DNA of 64,000 bases from contig NZ_JAIMAV010000003.1 in the NCBI RefSeq assembly GCF_023511815.1, positions 1-64,000 of the forward strand. Reading direction: 5' to 3'. Positions 53,728 through 61,936 of the stretch are shown here, piece after piece. The notes beneath the pieces are model-generated. The model saw only the letters and a program-made list of their open reading frames with translations. It was not told where the DNA came from and made no database searches. The position numbers and the translations under genes are program-made. Source of the DNA: Alicyclobacillus sp. GTDB lineage: Bacteria; Bacillota; Bacilli; Alicyclobacillales; Alicyclobacillaceae. Positions within the stretch are counted from its first letter, which is position 1. Each line of letters begins with the position of its first letter.

Positions 53728-54318
53728 TCAGTCCTCCAAACTCCATGCAACGCCCCGCCTCGCTTCTTCCGCCTGTCGCTCGTCGCCGATGTCGATGGCG
53801 TACTCGAGGATGAGCACGGACGCCAACTGGGATGCCCGCCGTGCGACGTCCAGGCGGCCGATGGCGTCCGAATCCGCGATGCCCCAGCGGATCGCATCCG
53901 AAACCGGAACCTGGTGGAGCGCACGGAGAAAGCGCGCCCACCGACCGGCACTGGCCGCGCGCTGCTCCTCCGTCGGACGAGCCTCATGGGGAGGCCGTCC
54001 GGGAAGCTTATCGTATCCAAAAAACGGAAATGGAAATCCATCGCAGGGCGTGCCTGAAAAGCGCGGATTCGGGATCGCGACCGGCAATCGATCCGCCAGA
54101 TGTGGCAGGATGCCCACCTCCCGCCGGAGGAGGTCCACCGCGACCGCACGCCTGGGAAACCGAAACACGTATCTTTCATTGACCTCAAATAATGCGTTGT
54201 CCCATCCCTCGTTCCACCAGCGAACGTCCGCCGGGGTCAGTTCCGGGAACTGCCGTTCGATGACAGCGCAAGCCCCCTCCCGCGTGATGGGGATGTCCGC
54301 CGCCCAGATCCGATTCAT
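53728..54318 (-). pseudogene. Aminoglycoside phosphotransferase (APH)-like ORF with apparent internal loss of the catalytic core
   Basis: N-terminal WWNEGWDNALFEVNERYVFRFPRR kinase lobe and C-terminal VLILEYAIDIGDE tail, but no HGD..N catalytic motif; only 196 aa. Confidence 0.65.
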
Positions 54319-54370
54319 TCATGAACCACCCTTTCCAGGGCCTTGGCAGGGACCTGAGAAGCCCGGTCAC

Positions 54371-54420
54371 CTTGCGCATCATTCTACTACAGAAAGACGA
54401 TCCACTGAACGCGCGGATGC
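54371..54420 (+). repeat. Degenerate duplicate of the tRNA-Gly promoter and first nucleotides of the tRNA
   Basis: CTTGCGCATCATTCTACTACAGAAAGACGATCCACTGAACGCGCGGATG matches 53471-53518 CTGCGTATAATACTACTACAGAAAGACCAATCGCCCAACGCGCGGATG. Confidence 0.75.
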
Positions 54421-54523
54421 AACCGTTTCGTCCCGTTTCCTCGTCATACTCTCGCCCCGCACCCTGTACATATGAGACATCAGGTTCCCCTGTGCAATCC
54501 GACTGACAAGGGAGTGTCCACCA

Positions 54524-55180
54524 CTGGCGGCACCGATCATCCCCCCATCGCAAGACATCCATCCAGGCCGCACGCCGATCCGGTCCACCCCGGCGCCTCC
54601 CCCGGACCGCCGCGAACGCGCGGTCTGGGGGTGGGACATCGCCGATACGCTCATGGCCATGCCGGTCGATCCCCACACCCTGCACGTCTACTGGTCGTTT
54701 CATCCGCTGAAAGCCAGGATGCTGGCCCGATATTACGACACCCCGTCCGCCTCCATGCCGCTGGTGCTGCGCCTCGAACCGGCGGAGGAGGGTGGGGCGC
54801 AGCCGATGGAAATCGAGGTGGAGCTGGCGTCGTCACAGCAGCGCGTTTACGTCCGAGACCTCCCGGCGGGCCATGGGTGGCAGGTGCAGCTCGGCGTGCG
54901 GACGCCCGAGGGCGGCACCGTGGTTGTCCTCGAAGGCGGCCCGGTTCGAACCCCGCGAGCCTCCGCACAGGACACCCCGCCCGGGTGGCACAACCGGGCG
55001 GCCGGCAACGCCCACGCCGCTGACGCCATCCCACCGGCCGACGACCCGCCGGTCGCGCGCGAGGCCGGATGCGACGACCCGTCTCACGCCGCCGATTGGA
55101 CCAAATGGTTCGACGGTTACTCCCTTCGCACGCCGCTATATCCTTTTCAACAGCACCTTCGGGAGGAGGATGGGCCATGA
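54524..55180 (+). CDS. DUF4912-like protein
   Basis: VWGWDIADTLMAMPVDPHTLHVYWSF; conserved motif extends upstream of the first ATG (54653); CTG at 54524 preceded by AAGGGAG is the best upstream start. Confidence 0.7.
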   Translation: MAAPIIPPSQDIHPGRTPIRSTPAPPPDRRERAVWGWDIADTLMAMPVDPHTLHVYWSFHPLKARMLARYYDTPSASMPLVLRLEPAEEGGAQPMEIEVELASSQQRVYVRDLPAGHGWQVQLGVRTPEGGTVVVLEGGPVRTPRASAQDTPPGWHNRAAGNAHAADAIPPADDPPVAREAGCDDPSHAADWTKWFDGYSLRTPLYPFQQHLREEDGP

Positions 55181-58050
55181 CCCCTCGGCGGACGGACCCG
55201 TCCCAGCTCGGCCAGGGCGCCATGGCAGCGGGTCACCTGTGCGTCGTGCTGCACGCGCACCTCCCGTTCGTGCGCCACCCGCGTCAGGCTTCTGCCCTCG
55301 AGGAGCGGTGGCTCTTCGAAGCGCTGCTGGAATCGTACCTGCCCCTGACCGACCGCATGCTTGGCTGGACCCGCGACGGGCTTCCCTGGCATCTCACGCT
55401 CTCCGTCTCCCCGGCGCTCGCCGCCATGTTGGCCGACCCACTCCTGCAAAGCCGTTTCCGCGCCCATTTGGACCGGCTGATCCGGCTGGCGGCGGACGAA
55501 CGGTCGCGGCTCATGGGCGATCCCAACTTTGGCCATCTCCCCGGCTATTACCTGCAACAGTTCCTCCACTGGCGCGAAGCGTACGACACCTGGGGGTGGC
55601 GGCTGCTCGACGTGTGGCGAGCGTTGGCCGATCAGGGACATCTCGAACTCATCCCGACGGCGGCCACCCACGCGTTTTTGCCCCTTCTTTGCACGGAGAC
55701 GTCGGTCCGCGCGCAGGTGGTCACCGCCACGGAGCACCACACGCGGGTGTTCGGCCGCCCGCCCGAAGGTTTCTGGCTCCCCGAGTGCGGATTTCGCCCC
55801 GGCCTCGACGAGGTGCTCCGCGGAGCCGGCATCCGCTACACCTTTGTCGAGACCCACGGCCTCACCACCGCTCGCCCGCTGCCGGTCCACGGGCCGTACG
55901 CGCCCGTGCGGACGCCGGCCGGACTCGCGGTGTTCGCCCGGGATCCGGAATGCGGACGCCAGGTGTGGAGCGCCACGGAGGGCTATCCGGGCGACCCGGT
56001 GTACCGGGAGTTCTACCGGGACATCGGGTACGAACGCCCGTGGGAGATGGTCGCACCCGCCTTGCCCGAGGGGGTGCGGGTGGACACCGGGTTGAAGTAC
56101 TGGCGCGTCACGGGCCCGGGACCGGACAAGGCCCCATATCACCCAGAGCGGGCGAGGTCCCGCGCGGCGGAGCACGCCCGCCACTTTCTCGACGCGCGAG
56201 TGGAACACGCCCGGCGGCTTTGGGACCTGGGCCACCCCTCCCCCGTGTTCACGGCGGTGTACGACGCGGAGCTGTTCGGCCACTGGTGGTACGAGGGCCC
56301 CGCCTTCCTCGACGCGCTGATAAGGCTAGCCTCAGGCGGATTGAAAGGGCTCAACCTCACGACTCCGGGCCGCCTGCTGGCGGACGCTCGCGGTCTCGAG
56401 GTGTGCACGCTCGAGGCGACCAGCTGGGGGCGGGGGGGATACGCGGACGTCTGGTTGAATCCGTCCAACGATTGGATGTATCCGCATCTGCATCGGATGG
56501 AGCGGGCCATGGAGCGTCTGGCCCAACGTCATTCGGACGATGCGCCGCCCCTGATCCGGCGGGCCGTGCGCCAGGCCGCGCGAGAGCTGATGCTGGCGCA
56601 GGGCAGCGACTGGGCCTTCATCCTCGATCACGGCACTGCAACGGACTACGCCCTGCGCCGCGTGCGCCAGCACATCGACCGTTTCTGGTGCCTCGCCCGC
56701 ATGGTTGAGGAGGACCGCCCCGATCCCCGCGAGCTGGAACGCGTCGAGGTGGAGGACAACCTGTTCCAGGACCTTCGCCCCGCCGTCTATCGCCCCGCCG
56801 TTGCGCCCCGCCCGCCGGTTTCCAGCCGGGAGACGCACGGATCTCAGGGAACGGTCTCCGGCGGGCGAGCCGTGTTGATGCTGGCGTGGGAGTACCCGCC
56901 GCTGGTCGTGGGCGGTCTGGCGCGCCACGTGGCCCATCTGGCGGAGGCTCTGGTGGAAACCGGATGGCGCGTGCACGTGGTCGTGCGCGGAGAGGGAGAC
57001 GGCCAAACGCACGAGCGGGTCCGCGGGGTGTCGGTGCACCGGGTCCACGTGCGGCCACAGCCGGAAACCGGATTTCTCGACTGGGTCGCACAGCTCAACG
57101 TCGCCCTGTTCGATCTCGCCCGAGAGGTGCTGGCCGCCGAACCTTCGGTGGCGCTGGTGCACGCGCACGACTGGTTGGTACATCCGGCCGCAGCCGCCCT
57201 CTCCGACGCCTTCGCGCTGCCCTTGGTGTGCACCGTCCACGCCACCGAGCATGGCCGCAACGGGGGCATCCACACCCGCATCCAGGCTCGCATTCACGAG
57301 GAGGAGCGCCGTCTCGTCCGGCGGGCGAGCCATGTGATTGTCTGCAGCCGGGCCATGCGTGAGGAGGTGGCGCGTCTGTTTGACCGCTCCCGGGACGAGA
57401 TCACCGTGATCCCCAACGGGGTGCTCCGCCCCGCCGACCGGTCCTGGGCGCCTCCGGCCCCCGCGGGCCCCCCCACGGTGGTCTTCGTCGGGCGGCTGGT
57501 GTACGAGAAGGGCGTTCACGTCCTGCTGGACGCCATGGTCCGCGTCCTTGAGGCGTGCCCCGCGGCCCGATTGGTCGTCATCGGCCGCGGGCCGCTGGAG
57601 GACACGCTTCAAGATCACGCCCGCGGCCTCGGCCTCGCGGACGCGGTCCGGTTTCTCGGCTTTATCCCGGACGCGAGGCGGGACGCGTGGTTGCGCCGGG
57701 CGAGCGTGTGCGTCGTCCCCAGCCTGTACGAACCGTTTGGCATCGCCGCCCTGGAGGCGATGGCGCAGGGGACGCCGGTGGTGGTGTCGAATGCCGGCGG
57801 CCTGCGCGAGGTGGTGGACGACGGCGTCGACGGTCTCGTCGCCCCGGTGGGCGATGCGGACGCCCTCGCCCAGCGGATCCTCCGTGTGCTGGAAGATCCC
57901 GTCCGGGCGCGGTCGTTGGCCGAACGGGCGCGCCGCCGTGTGCAGCGGGAGTTTTCTTGGGGGGTCATCGCCGAGCGGACCGCAAAAGTTTACGAACACG
58001 TGCTCGATCCAACGGTTCAGACGCATCCAGAGGAGGCATGGACAGAATGA
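55177..58050 (+). CDS. GH57/DUF1957 1,4-alpha-glucan branching enzyme fused to GT4 (glycogen-synthase-like) glycosyltransferase
   Basis: GH57: LCVVLHAHLPFVRHP, GFWLPECGF, VYDAELFGHWWYEGP, TSWGRGGYADVWLNPSNDW; GT4: MLAWEYPPLVVGGLARHVAHLAEAL, HAHDWL, VVFVGRLVYEKGVHVLLDAM, PSLYEPFGIAALEAMAQGTPVVVSNAGGL; ATGA overlap with DUF4912 gene. Confidence 0.92.
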   Translation: MTPRRTDPSQLGQGAMAAGHLCVVLHAHLPFVRHPRQASALEERWLFEALLESYLPLTDRMLGWTRDGLPWHLTLSVSPALAAMLADPLLQSRFRAHLDRLIRLAADERSRLMGDPNFGHLPGYYLQQFLHWREAYDTWGWRLLDVWRALADQGHLELIPTAATHAFLPLLCTETSVRAQVVTATEHHTRVFGRPPEGFWLPECGFRPGLDEVLRGAGIRYTFVETHGLTTARPLPVHGPYAPVRTPAGLAVFARDPECGRQVWSATEGYPGDPVYREFYRDIGYERPWEMVAPALPEGVRVDTGLKYWRVTGPGPDKAPYHPERARSRAAEHARHFLDARVEHARRLWDLGHPSPVFTAVYDAELFGHWWYEGPAFLDALIRLASGGLKGLNLTTPGRLLADARGLEVCTLEATSWGRGGYADVWLNPSNDWMYPHLHRMERAMERLAQRHSDDAPPLIRRAVRQAARELMLAQGSDWAFILDHGTATDYALRRVRQHIDRFWCLARMVEEDRPDPRELERVEVEDNLFQDLRPAVYRPAVAPRPPVSSRETHGSQGTVSGGRAVLMLAWEYPPLVVGGLARHVAHLAEALVETGWRVHVVVRGEGDGQTHERVRGVSVHRVHVRPQPETGFLDWVAQLNVALFDLAREVLAAEPSVALVHAHDWLVHPAAAALSDAFALPLVCTVHATEHGRNGGIHTRIQARIHEEERRLVRRASHVIVCSRAMREEVARLFDRSRDEITVIPNGVLRPADRSWAPPAPAGPPTVVFVGRLVYEKGVHVLLDAMVRVLEACPAARLVVIGRGPLEDTLQDHARGLGLADAVRFLGFIPDARRDAWLRRASVCVVPSLYEPFGIAALEAMAQGTPVVVSNAGGLREVVDDGVDGLVAPVGDADALAQRILRVLEDPVRARSLAERARRRVQREFSWGVIAERTAKVYEHVLDPTVQTHPEEAWTE

Positions 58051-58826
58051 GAGCTGTCATCATGGCGGGCGGGCGTGGTTCTCGTTTGATGCCCCTGACG
58101 CGCACGGTTCCAAAGCCGATGGTGCCGCTTTTGGACCGGCCGGTCATGGAGTACATCGTGGAGCTGTTGGCGCGGCACGGATTTCACGAGATCGATGTGA
58201 CGCTGGGCTATTTGCCGGATGCCATTCGGCGCCATTTCGGCGATGGCCGCCAGTTTGGCGTGCGGATGACGTATCACGTCGAGTCCATCCCGCTCGGAAC
58301 GGCGGGTGGTGTGAAGCGCGCCGCGTCCGGGTTCGCCGACGCCTTTCTCGTCATGAGCGCAGACGCTTTGACCGACATGGACCTCGGGCAGGCCATGGCG
58401 GCCCACCGCGCGTCCGGCGCCTGGGCCACCCTGGTGCTCGCGACGGTCCCCTGCCCGCTCGGCTACGGGGTGGTCGATCTCTCCGTCGACGGGTTCGTCG
58501 AGGCCTTTGTGGAAAAACCCTCCACCTGGACGGAGGGACGTCTGTACACGGTCAACACCGGCGTGTACATCCTCGAGCCGAGCATTCTGGCCTTCATCCC
58601 GGACGGTGAACCGTACGACTTCGGGCGGCAGCTGTTTCCCCGGTTGCTCGAGGCGGGCATCCCCCTGTACGGGCATGTCGCCGGCGGGTACTGGTCCGAT
58701 ATCGGCACCCTGCAACAGTATTATCAGAGCCAGCTCGACATGCTCCACGGGCGTGTCCAGGTCCGCTTGCCAAAGGAGGTGCGCTCCCTGTTGACCCCAA
58801 ACGGCGAGCGCCAAACCGCGGGGTGA
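58047..58826 (+). CDS. Sugar-phosphate nucleotidyltransferase (NTP_transferase family)
   Basis: MRAVIMAGGRGSRLMPLTRTVPKPMVPLLDRPVMEYIVELLARHG; ATGA overlap with GH57/GT4 gene. Confidence 0.92.
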   Translation: MRAVIMAGGRGSRLMPLTRTVPKPMVPLLDRPVMEYIVELLARHGFHEIDVTLGYLPDAIRRHFGDGRQFGVRMTYHVESIPLGTAGGVKRAASGFADAFLVMSADALTDMDLGQAMAAHRASGAWATLVLATVPCPLGYGVVDLSVDGFVEAFVEKPSTWTEGRLYTVNTGVYILEPSILAFIPDGEPYDFGRQLFPRLLEAGIPLYGHVAGGYWSDIGTLQQYYQSQLDMLHGRVQVRLPKEVRSLLTPNGERQTAG

Positions 58827-58864
58827 CCTGTGGTCGCCCTGGGCGACTGCCCGCGAACAGACAC

Positions 58865-58907
58865 ACCCCTCCCGCCCCGTCAGTACACTGTGGGCAAAGG
58901 GAGGGGT
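58865..58907 (+). promoter_or_regulatory. RNA hairpin sequestering the SD of the GH15-like gene
   Basis: ACCCCTCCC (58865-58873) is perfectly complementary to GGGAGGGGT (58899-58907), which is the SD of the ATG at 58912. Confidence 0.6.
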
Positions 58908-58911
58908 TTCT

Positions 58912-59961
58912 ATGTGCCGAGCAGCCCACCGAGTGCTCGACTCGATGCGGTTGCCAAACGGACTGTACATCGCCAGCCCTGCGGAGGAGTACCGCTACGT
59001 GTGGATCCGGGATGTGTGCTACACCGCGCTGGCGTATCTGGACGACGATGGACACCGGTTCGACGAAACCTGCCACCGGCTGCTCGACATCTTTCACCGC
59101 CACCGTTGGAAATTGGACCACCACGCGGTGCACCGCCCCAACGCGGTGTTCGAATACCTTCATCCGCGGTATGACGCGACGACGCTCGACGAAATCCACG
59201 AACCCTGGGGCAACGCCCAGAACGACGCCATCGGCGCCCTGCTGTATCTCCTCGGGCTGGGTCTGTCCCGGGGGCGTCCCGTGCTGCGGAACGACGAGGA
59301 CCGGGCCGTTGTGCGACAGCTCGTCCGCTACCTGGGCACGCTGACGTATTGGCAGGACGCCGACAACGGGATGTGGGAGGAGAACCGCGAGATTCACGCC
59401 AGCAGCATCGGCGCGTGCGCGGCCGGTCTGCTCGCCCTGCGCAAGCATGTGGACGTGCCGTGGGAGATCATCCAGGCCGGACTGGCGGAACTGCATCGGC
59501 TGCTGCCACGCGAAAGTCCGTCCAAACCGTGTGATCTCGCCCAGCTGAGCTTGGTGTACCCGTATCGGCTGCTCCCGCGCGATCTCGCGCGCCATGTCGT
59601 CGAGGAGGTGGAGCGGACGCTGCTCCGGGAACGGGGCGTCATTCGGTACCTCGGGGATCGGTATTACCGTCATCGGGATCGGGAGGCGGAGTGGTGTCTC
59701 GGGCTGCCCTGGCTCGGCCTGTGCTGGGACACCCTCGGTGAGCGGGATCGGGCGCTGTCGTACCTGCGGTGGACCGAGTGGGTGATGGTCGCACCCGGTG
59801 TGCTCCCGGAGCTGTACTACGGCGGCACCGACCGGCCGAATCCCCACACGCCCCTGGCCTGGGCGGTGTCCCTGTACGTCCAATTGGCCCGCGCCATGAC
59901 CCGGTCGCCATCCTCGTCCGCCGGTGATGACCCCGTATGGGACACCGCGAAGACCGGATGA
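58912..59961 (+). CDS. GH15-like (glucoamylase/phosphorylase-kinase superfamily) protein
   Basis: MRLPNGLYIASPAEEYRYVWIRDVCYTALAYLD; alpha/alpha-toroid style WIRD and NAQNDAIGALLYLL motifs. Confidence 0.8.
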   Translation: MCRAAHRVLDSMRLPNGLYIASPAEEYRYVWIRDVCYTALAYLDDDGHRFDETCHRLLDIFHRHRWKLDHHAVHRPNAVFEYLHPRYDATTLDEIHEPWGNAQNDAIGALLYLLGLGLSRGRPVLRNDEDRAVVRQLVRYLGTLTYWQDADNGMWEENREIHASSIGACAAGLLALRKHVDVPWEIIQAGLAELHRLLPRESPSKPCDLAQLSLVYPYRLLPRDLARHVVEEVERTLLRERGVIRYLGDRYYRHRDREAEWCLGLPWLGLCWDTLGERDRALSYLRWTEWVMVAPGVLPELYYGGTDRPNPHTPLAWAVSLYVQLARAMTRSPSSSAGDDPVWDTAKTG

Positions 59962-59988
59962 CATCGGGTGTGCGTCCGATGACACAGG

Positions 59989-60010
59989 CGGGACGCCGTG
60001 AGGCGTCCCG
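59989..60010. terminator. Stem-loop terminator between convergent genes
   Basis: CGGGACGCC-GTGA-GGCGTCCCG perfect 9-bp stem with tetraloop. Confidence 0.65.
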
Positions 60011-60013
60011 TGT

Positions 60014-60253
60014 TCATCCGCCGCTTCGGTGCAATGGATAGGAGAACGGCCCCAGCACCTCCGCCGTGCGCCGGCTGATGGGGACGATCTCGTGAATGGT
60101 GTCCCGGCTGTAGCCTGGCCGAAACCGGCCGCGGCCGCGGGTGATCTCCAGCGTGATCATGTACGGCCCGCTCTTGACGACCTTGCCTGCGGCGAAGCGA
60201 TCCCCCAGATGCAGCAGGACATACCGCCCGACGTGCGATTGGTACCGTACCAC
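60014..60253 (-). CDS. Small conserved-looking hypothetical protein
   Basis: MVRYQSHVGRYVLLHLGDRFAAGKVVKSGPYMITLEITRGRGRFRPGYSRDTIHEIVPISRRTAEVL; SH3-like beta pattern. Confidence 0.6.
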   Translation of the reverse strand: MVRYQSHVGRYVLLHLGDRFAAGKVVKSGPYMITLEITRGRGRFRPGYSRDTIHEIVPISRRTAEVLGPFSYPLHRSGG

Positions 60254-60443
60254 TCACCTGCACCCCTTACGAATTTCTTGGAGAGTTCTTCATCCGCTTG
60301 GAGTGTATGTGGGCGGACAGCGCCCCGTGCCGGGCGAATGCACTCTTGCCCAATATTCGGCAAATCAAACACGCCTTCGGATGTCCGCGGGATCCGCACC
60401 CCCAGCGGGCTTCCTCTCGCCCTCGCGAATCGAGCGGCCCCCC

Positions 60444-61268
60444 TCACAGCTGCACCGTTCGGTAGCTTCCGAGCACACGAACCTCGTGGCCGAGCGTCTC
60501 CATCACCGAGATCGCCTTCTCGACCGGCGGCTCGTGCCATCCCCCGTCGACGTCCATCAAAAACTGATAGGTGCCGAGCCGACGCCGGGTCGGCCGCGAT
60601 TCAATCCAGGTGAGGTTCAGCCGAAAGGCCGCCAACACGTTGAGCAGGCTCGCCAGAACGCCGTAGTGTTCCTCCGCCGGGGTGATGAGCAGCATCGTCT
60701 TGTCGGCATCCTGCGGCGAGACCTGGCCGCGTCTCAGCACGCCGAACCGCGTGTGGTTCGGTTGATGATCCTGAATCCCCCGGTCCAGAATCTCGAGGCC
60801 AAACGTGCGGGCGGACAGGGCCGGTGCAATCACCCCGACGCCCTTGGTCCCTTGTTTCGCCAGAGCGGCCGCCGCCGCCGCCGTGCTGTCGAACGTCTTG
60901 ACCTCCACGCCGAGGCCGCGCAGATAGCGGCGGCACTGCGCGATGGCCTGCGGATGCGACCACACCTCCTGCAGGTGCTCCTTCGAAGTGCCCGGCAGGG
61001 CCATGAGATTCTGTTCCACCGGCAACACCATCCCGCCCTCGATGAACAGGTCCGGGTTTTCCAGCAGCCCGTCGAGTGTGAGGACGACCGACCCCTCGAT
61101 GGAGTTCTCAATCGGCACCACGCCTCGGTCGACGCGGCCCTCCTGCACCGCGTCCATCACCGCGAGGATGGACGGAAACGGCTCCAGCTGCACCGGGCGG
61201 TCGTGAAAATACCGCGTCGCCGCCTCCTCCGTGAAGGTCCCGCGCGGACCCAGATACCCAACTTTCAT
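60444..61268 (-). CDS. pheA: Prephenate dehydratase
   Basis: MKVGYLGPRGTFTEEAATRYF, VPIENSIEGSVVLTLDGLL, ESRPTRRRLGTYQFLMDVDG. Confidence 0.95.
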   Translation of the reverse strand: MKVGYLGPRGTFTEEAATRYFHDRPVQLEPFPSILAVMDAVQEGRVDRGVVPIENSIEGSVVLTLDGLLENPDLFIEGGMVLPVEQNLMALPGTSKEHLQEVWSHPQAIAQCRRYLRGLGVEVKTFDSTAAAAAALAKQGTKGVGVIAPALSARTFGLEILDRGIQDHQPNHTRFGVLRRGQVSPQDADKTMLLITPAEEHYGVLASLLNVLAAFRLNLTWIESRPTRRRLGTYQFLMDVDGGWHEPPVEKAISVMETLGHEVRVLGSYRTVQL

Positions 61269-61395
61269 CCGTTCCAACCTCCCAGCCCAAGACAGCCCAT
61301 TTTCCCTGAGGATCGGCACTCGCCCGGCCGATTTCCCCACACCGCGCATGTGATGATCCCGTAGTCACCCAATGTATGCAAGGAGGGACCCCGAT

Positions 61396-61521
61396 ATGGT
61401 CGATGGCGTGTTCGGCGGATACACCCGGTGGGCCGTCGTGTTCCTGATCATCTTCGTGCTGTTCATCCTGCTCGTCCCGTATGGCGTGGCCGCCGCGGGG
61501 GCGCCGGCGGCGGTGTATTGA
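61396..61521 (+). CDS. YjcZ-like small hydrophobic (sporulation-type) protein, 41 aa
   Basis: MVDGVFGGYTRWAVVFLIIFVLFILLVPYGVAAAGAPAAVY; AAGGAGGG 9 nt upstream of ATG; not in the ORF track because below the length cutoff. Confidence 0.6.
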   Translation: MVDGVFGGYTRWAVVFLIIFVLFILLVPYGVAAAGAPAAVY

Positions 61522-61558
61522 AGCCGGAGTGAACACCGGGCGGAGGCGCGCCTCCGCC

Positions 61559-61921
61559 CTATTTCTTGGTCGCCAGCCAAGACGCGAGCAGCTGAATCTG
61601 AGCCGGGGTGAGGATGCCCTGACCGTCGGGCCCGTAGGCGGGCATCGGGCCGCCCCCGTCGGCAATTCGGCGGACCAACTCGGCCTCGGTCAACCGGTCT
61701 CCCACCTTTGCCAAGCTGGGTCCGACGCCCCCCTCGAGGTTGTCTCCGTGGCAGCTGTTGCACCCGTTCAGGTAGAGTTGGACCGCTTCCCGGTAGGGGC
61801 CGGTCCGATCCGCTTCGGTGATGCCGGATGGACGGTTGAATCCACACCCGACGGCTCCGACCGACACCCCGAGGACCGCCAAACTGGCCGCCACGCATCG
61901 CCTGTACCGCACCTGGTTCAC
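61559..61921 (-). CDS. Small lipoprotein-type c-type cytochrome
   Basis: N-terminal lipobox-like VGAVGC, heme motif CNSCH, MPAYGPDGQGILTPAQIQLLASWL. Confidence 0.88.
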   Translation of the reverse strand: MNQVRYRRCVAASLAVLGVSVGAVGCGFNRPSGITEADRTGPYREAVQLYLNGCNSCHGDNLEGGVGPSLAKVGDRLTEAELVRRIADGGGPMPAYGPDGQGILTPAQIQLLASWLATKK

Positions 61922-61936
61922 CTCGCCCCCGTTCCA

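Noticed and set aside
54413-54480. Second tRNA gene at the duplicated promoter
   Set aside because: Only the first 7 nt of the tRNA are preserved; no anticodon or T-arm follows.
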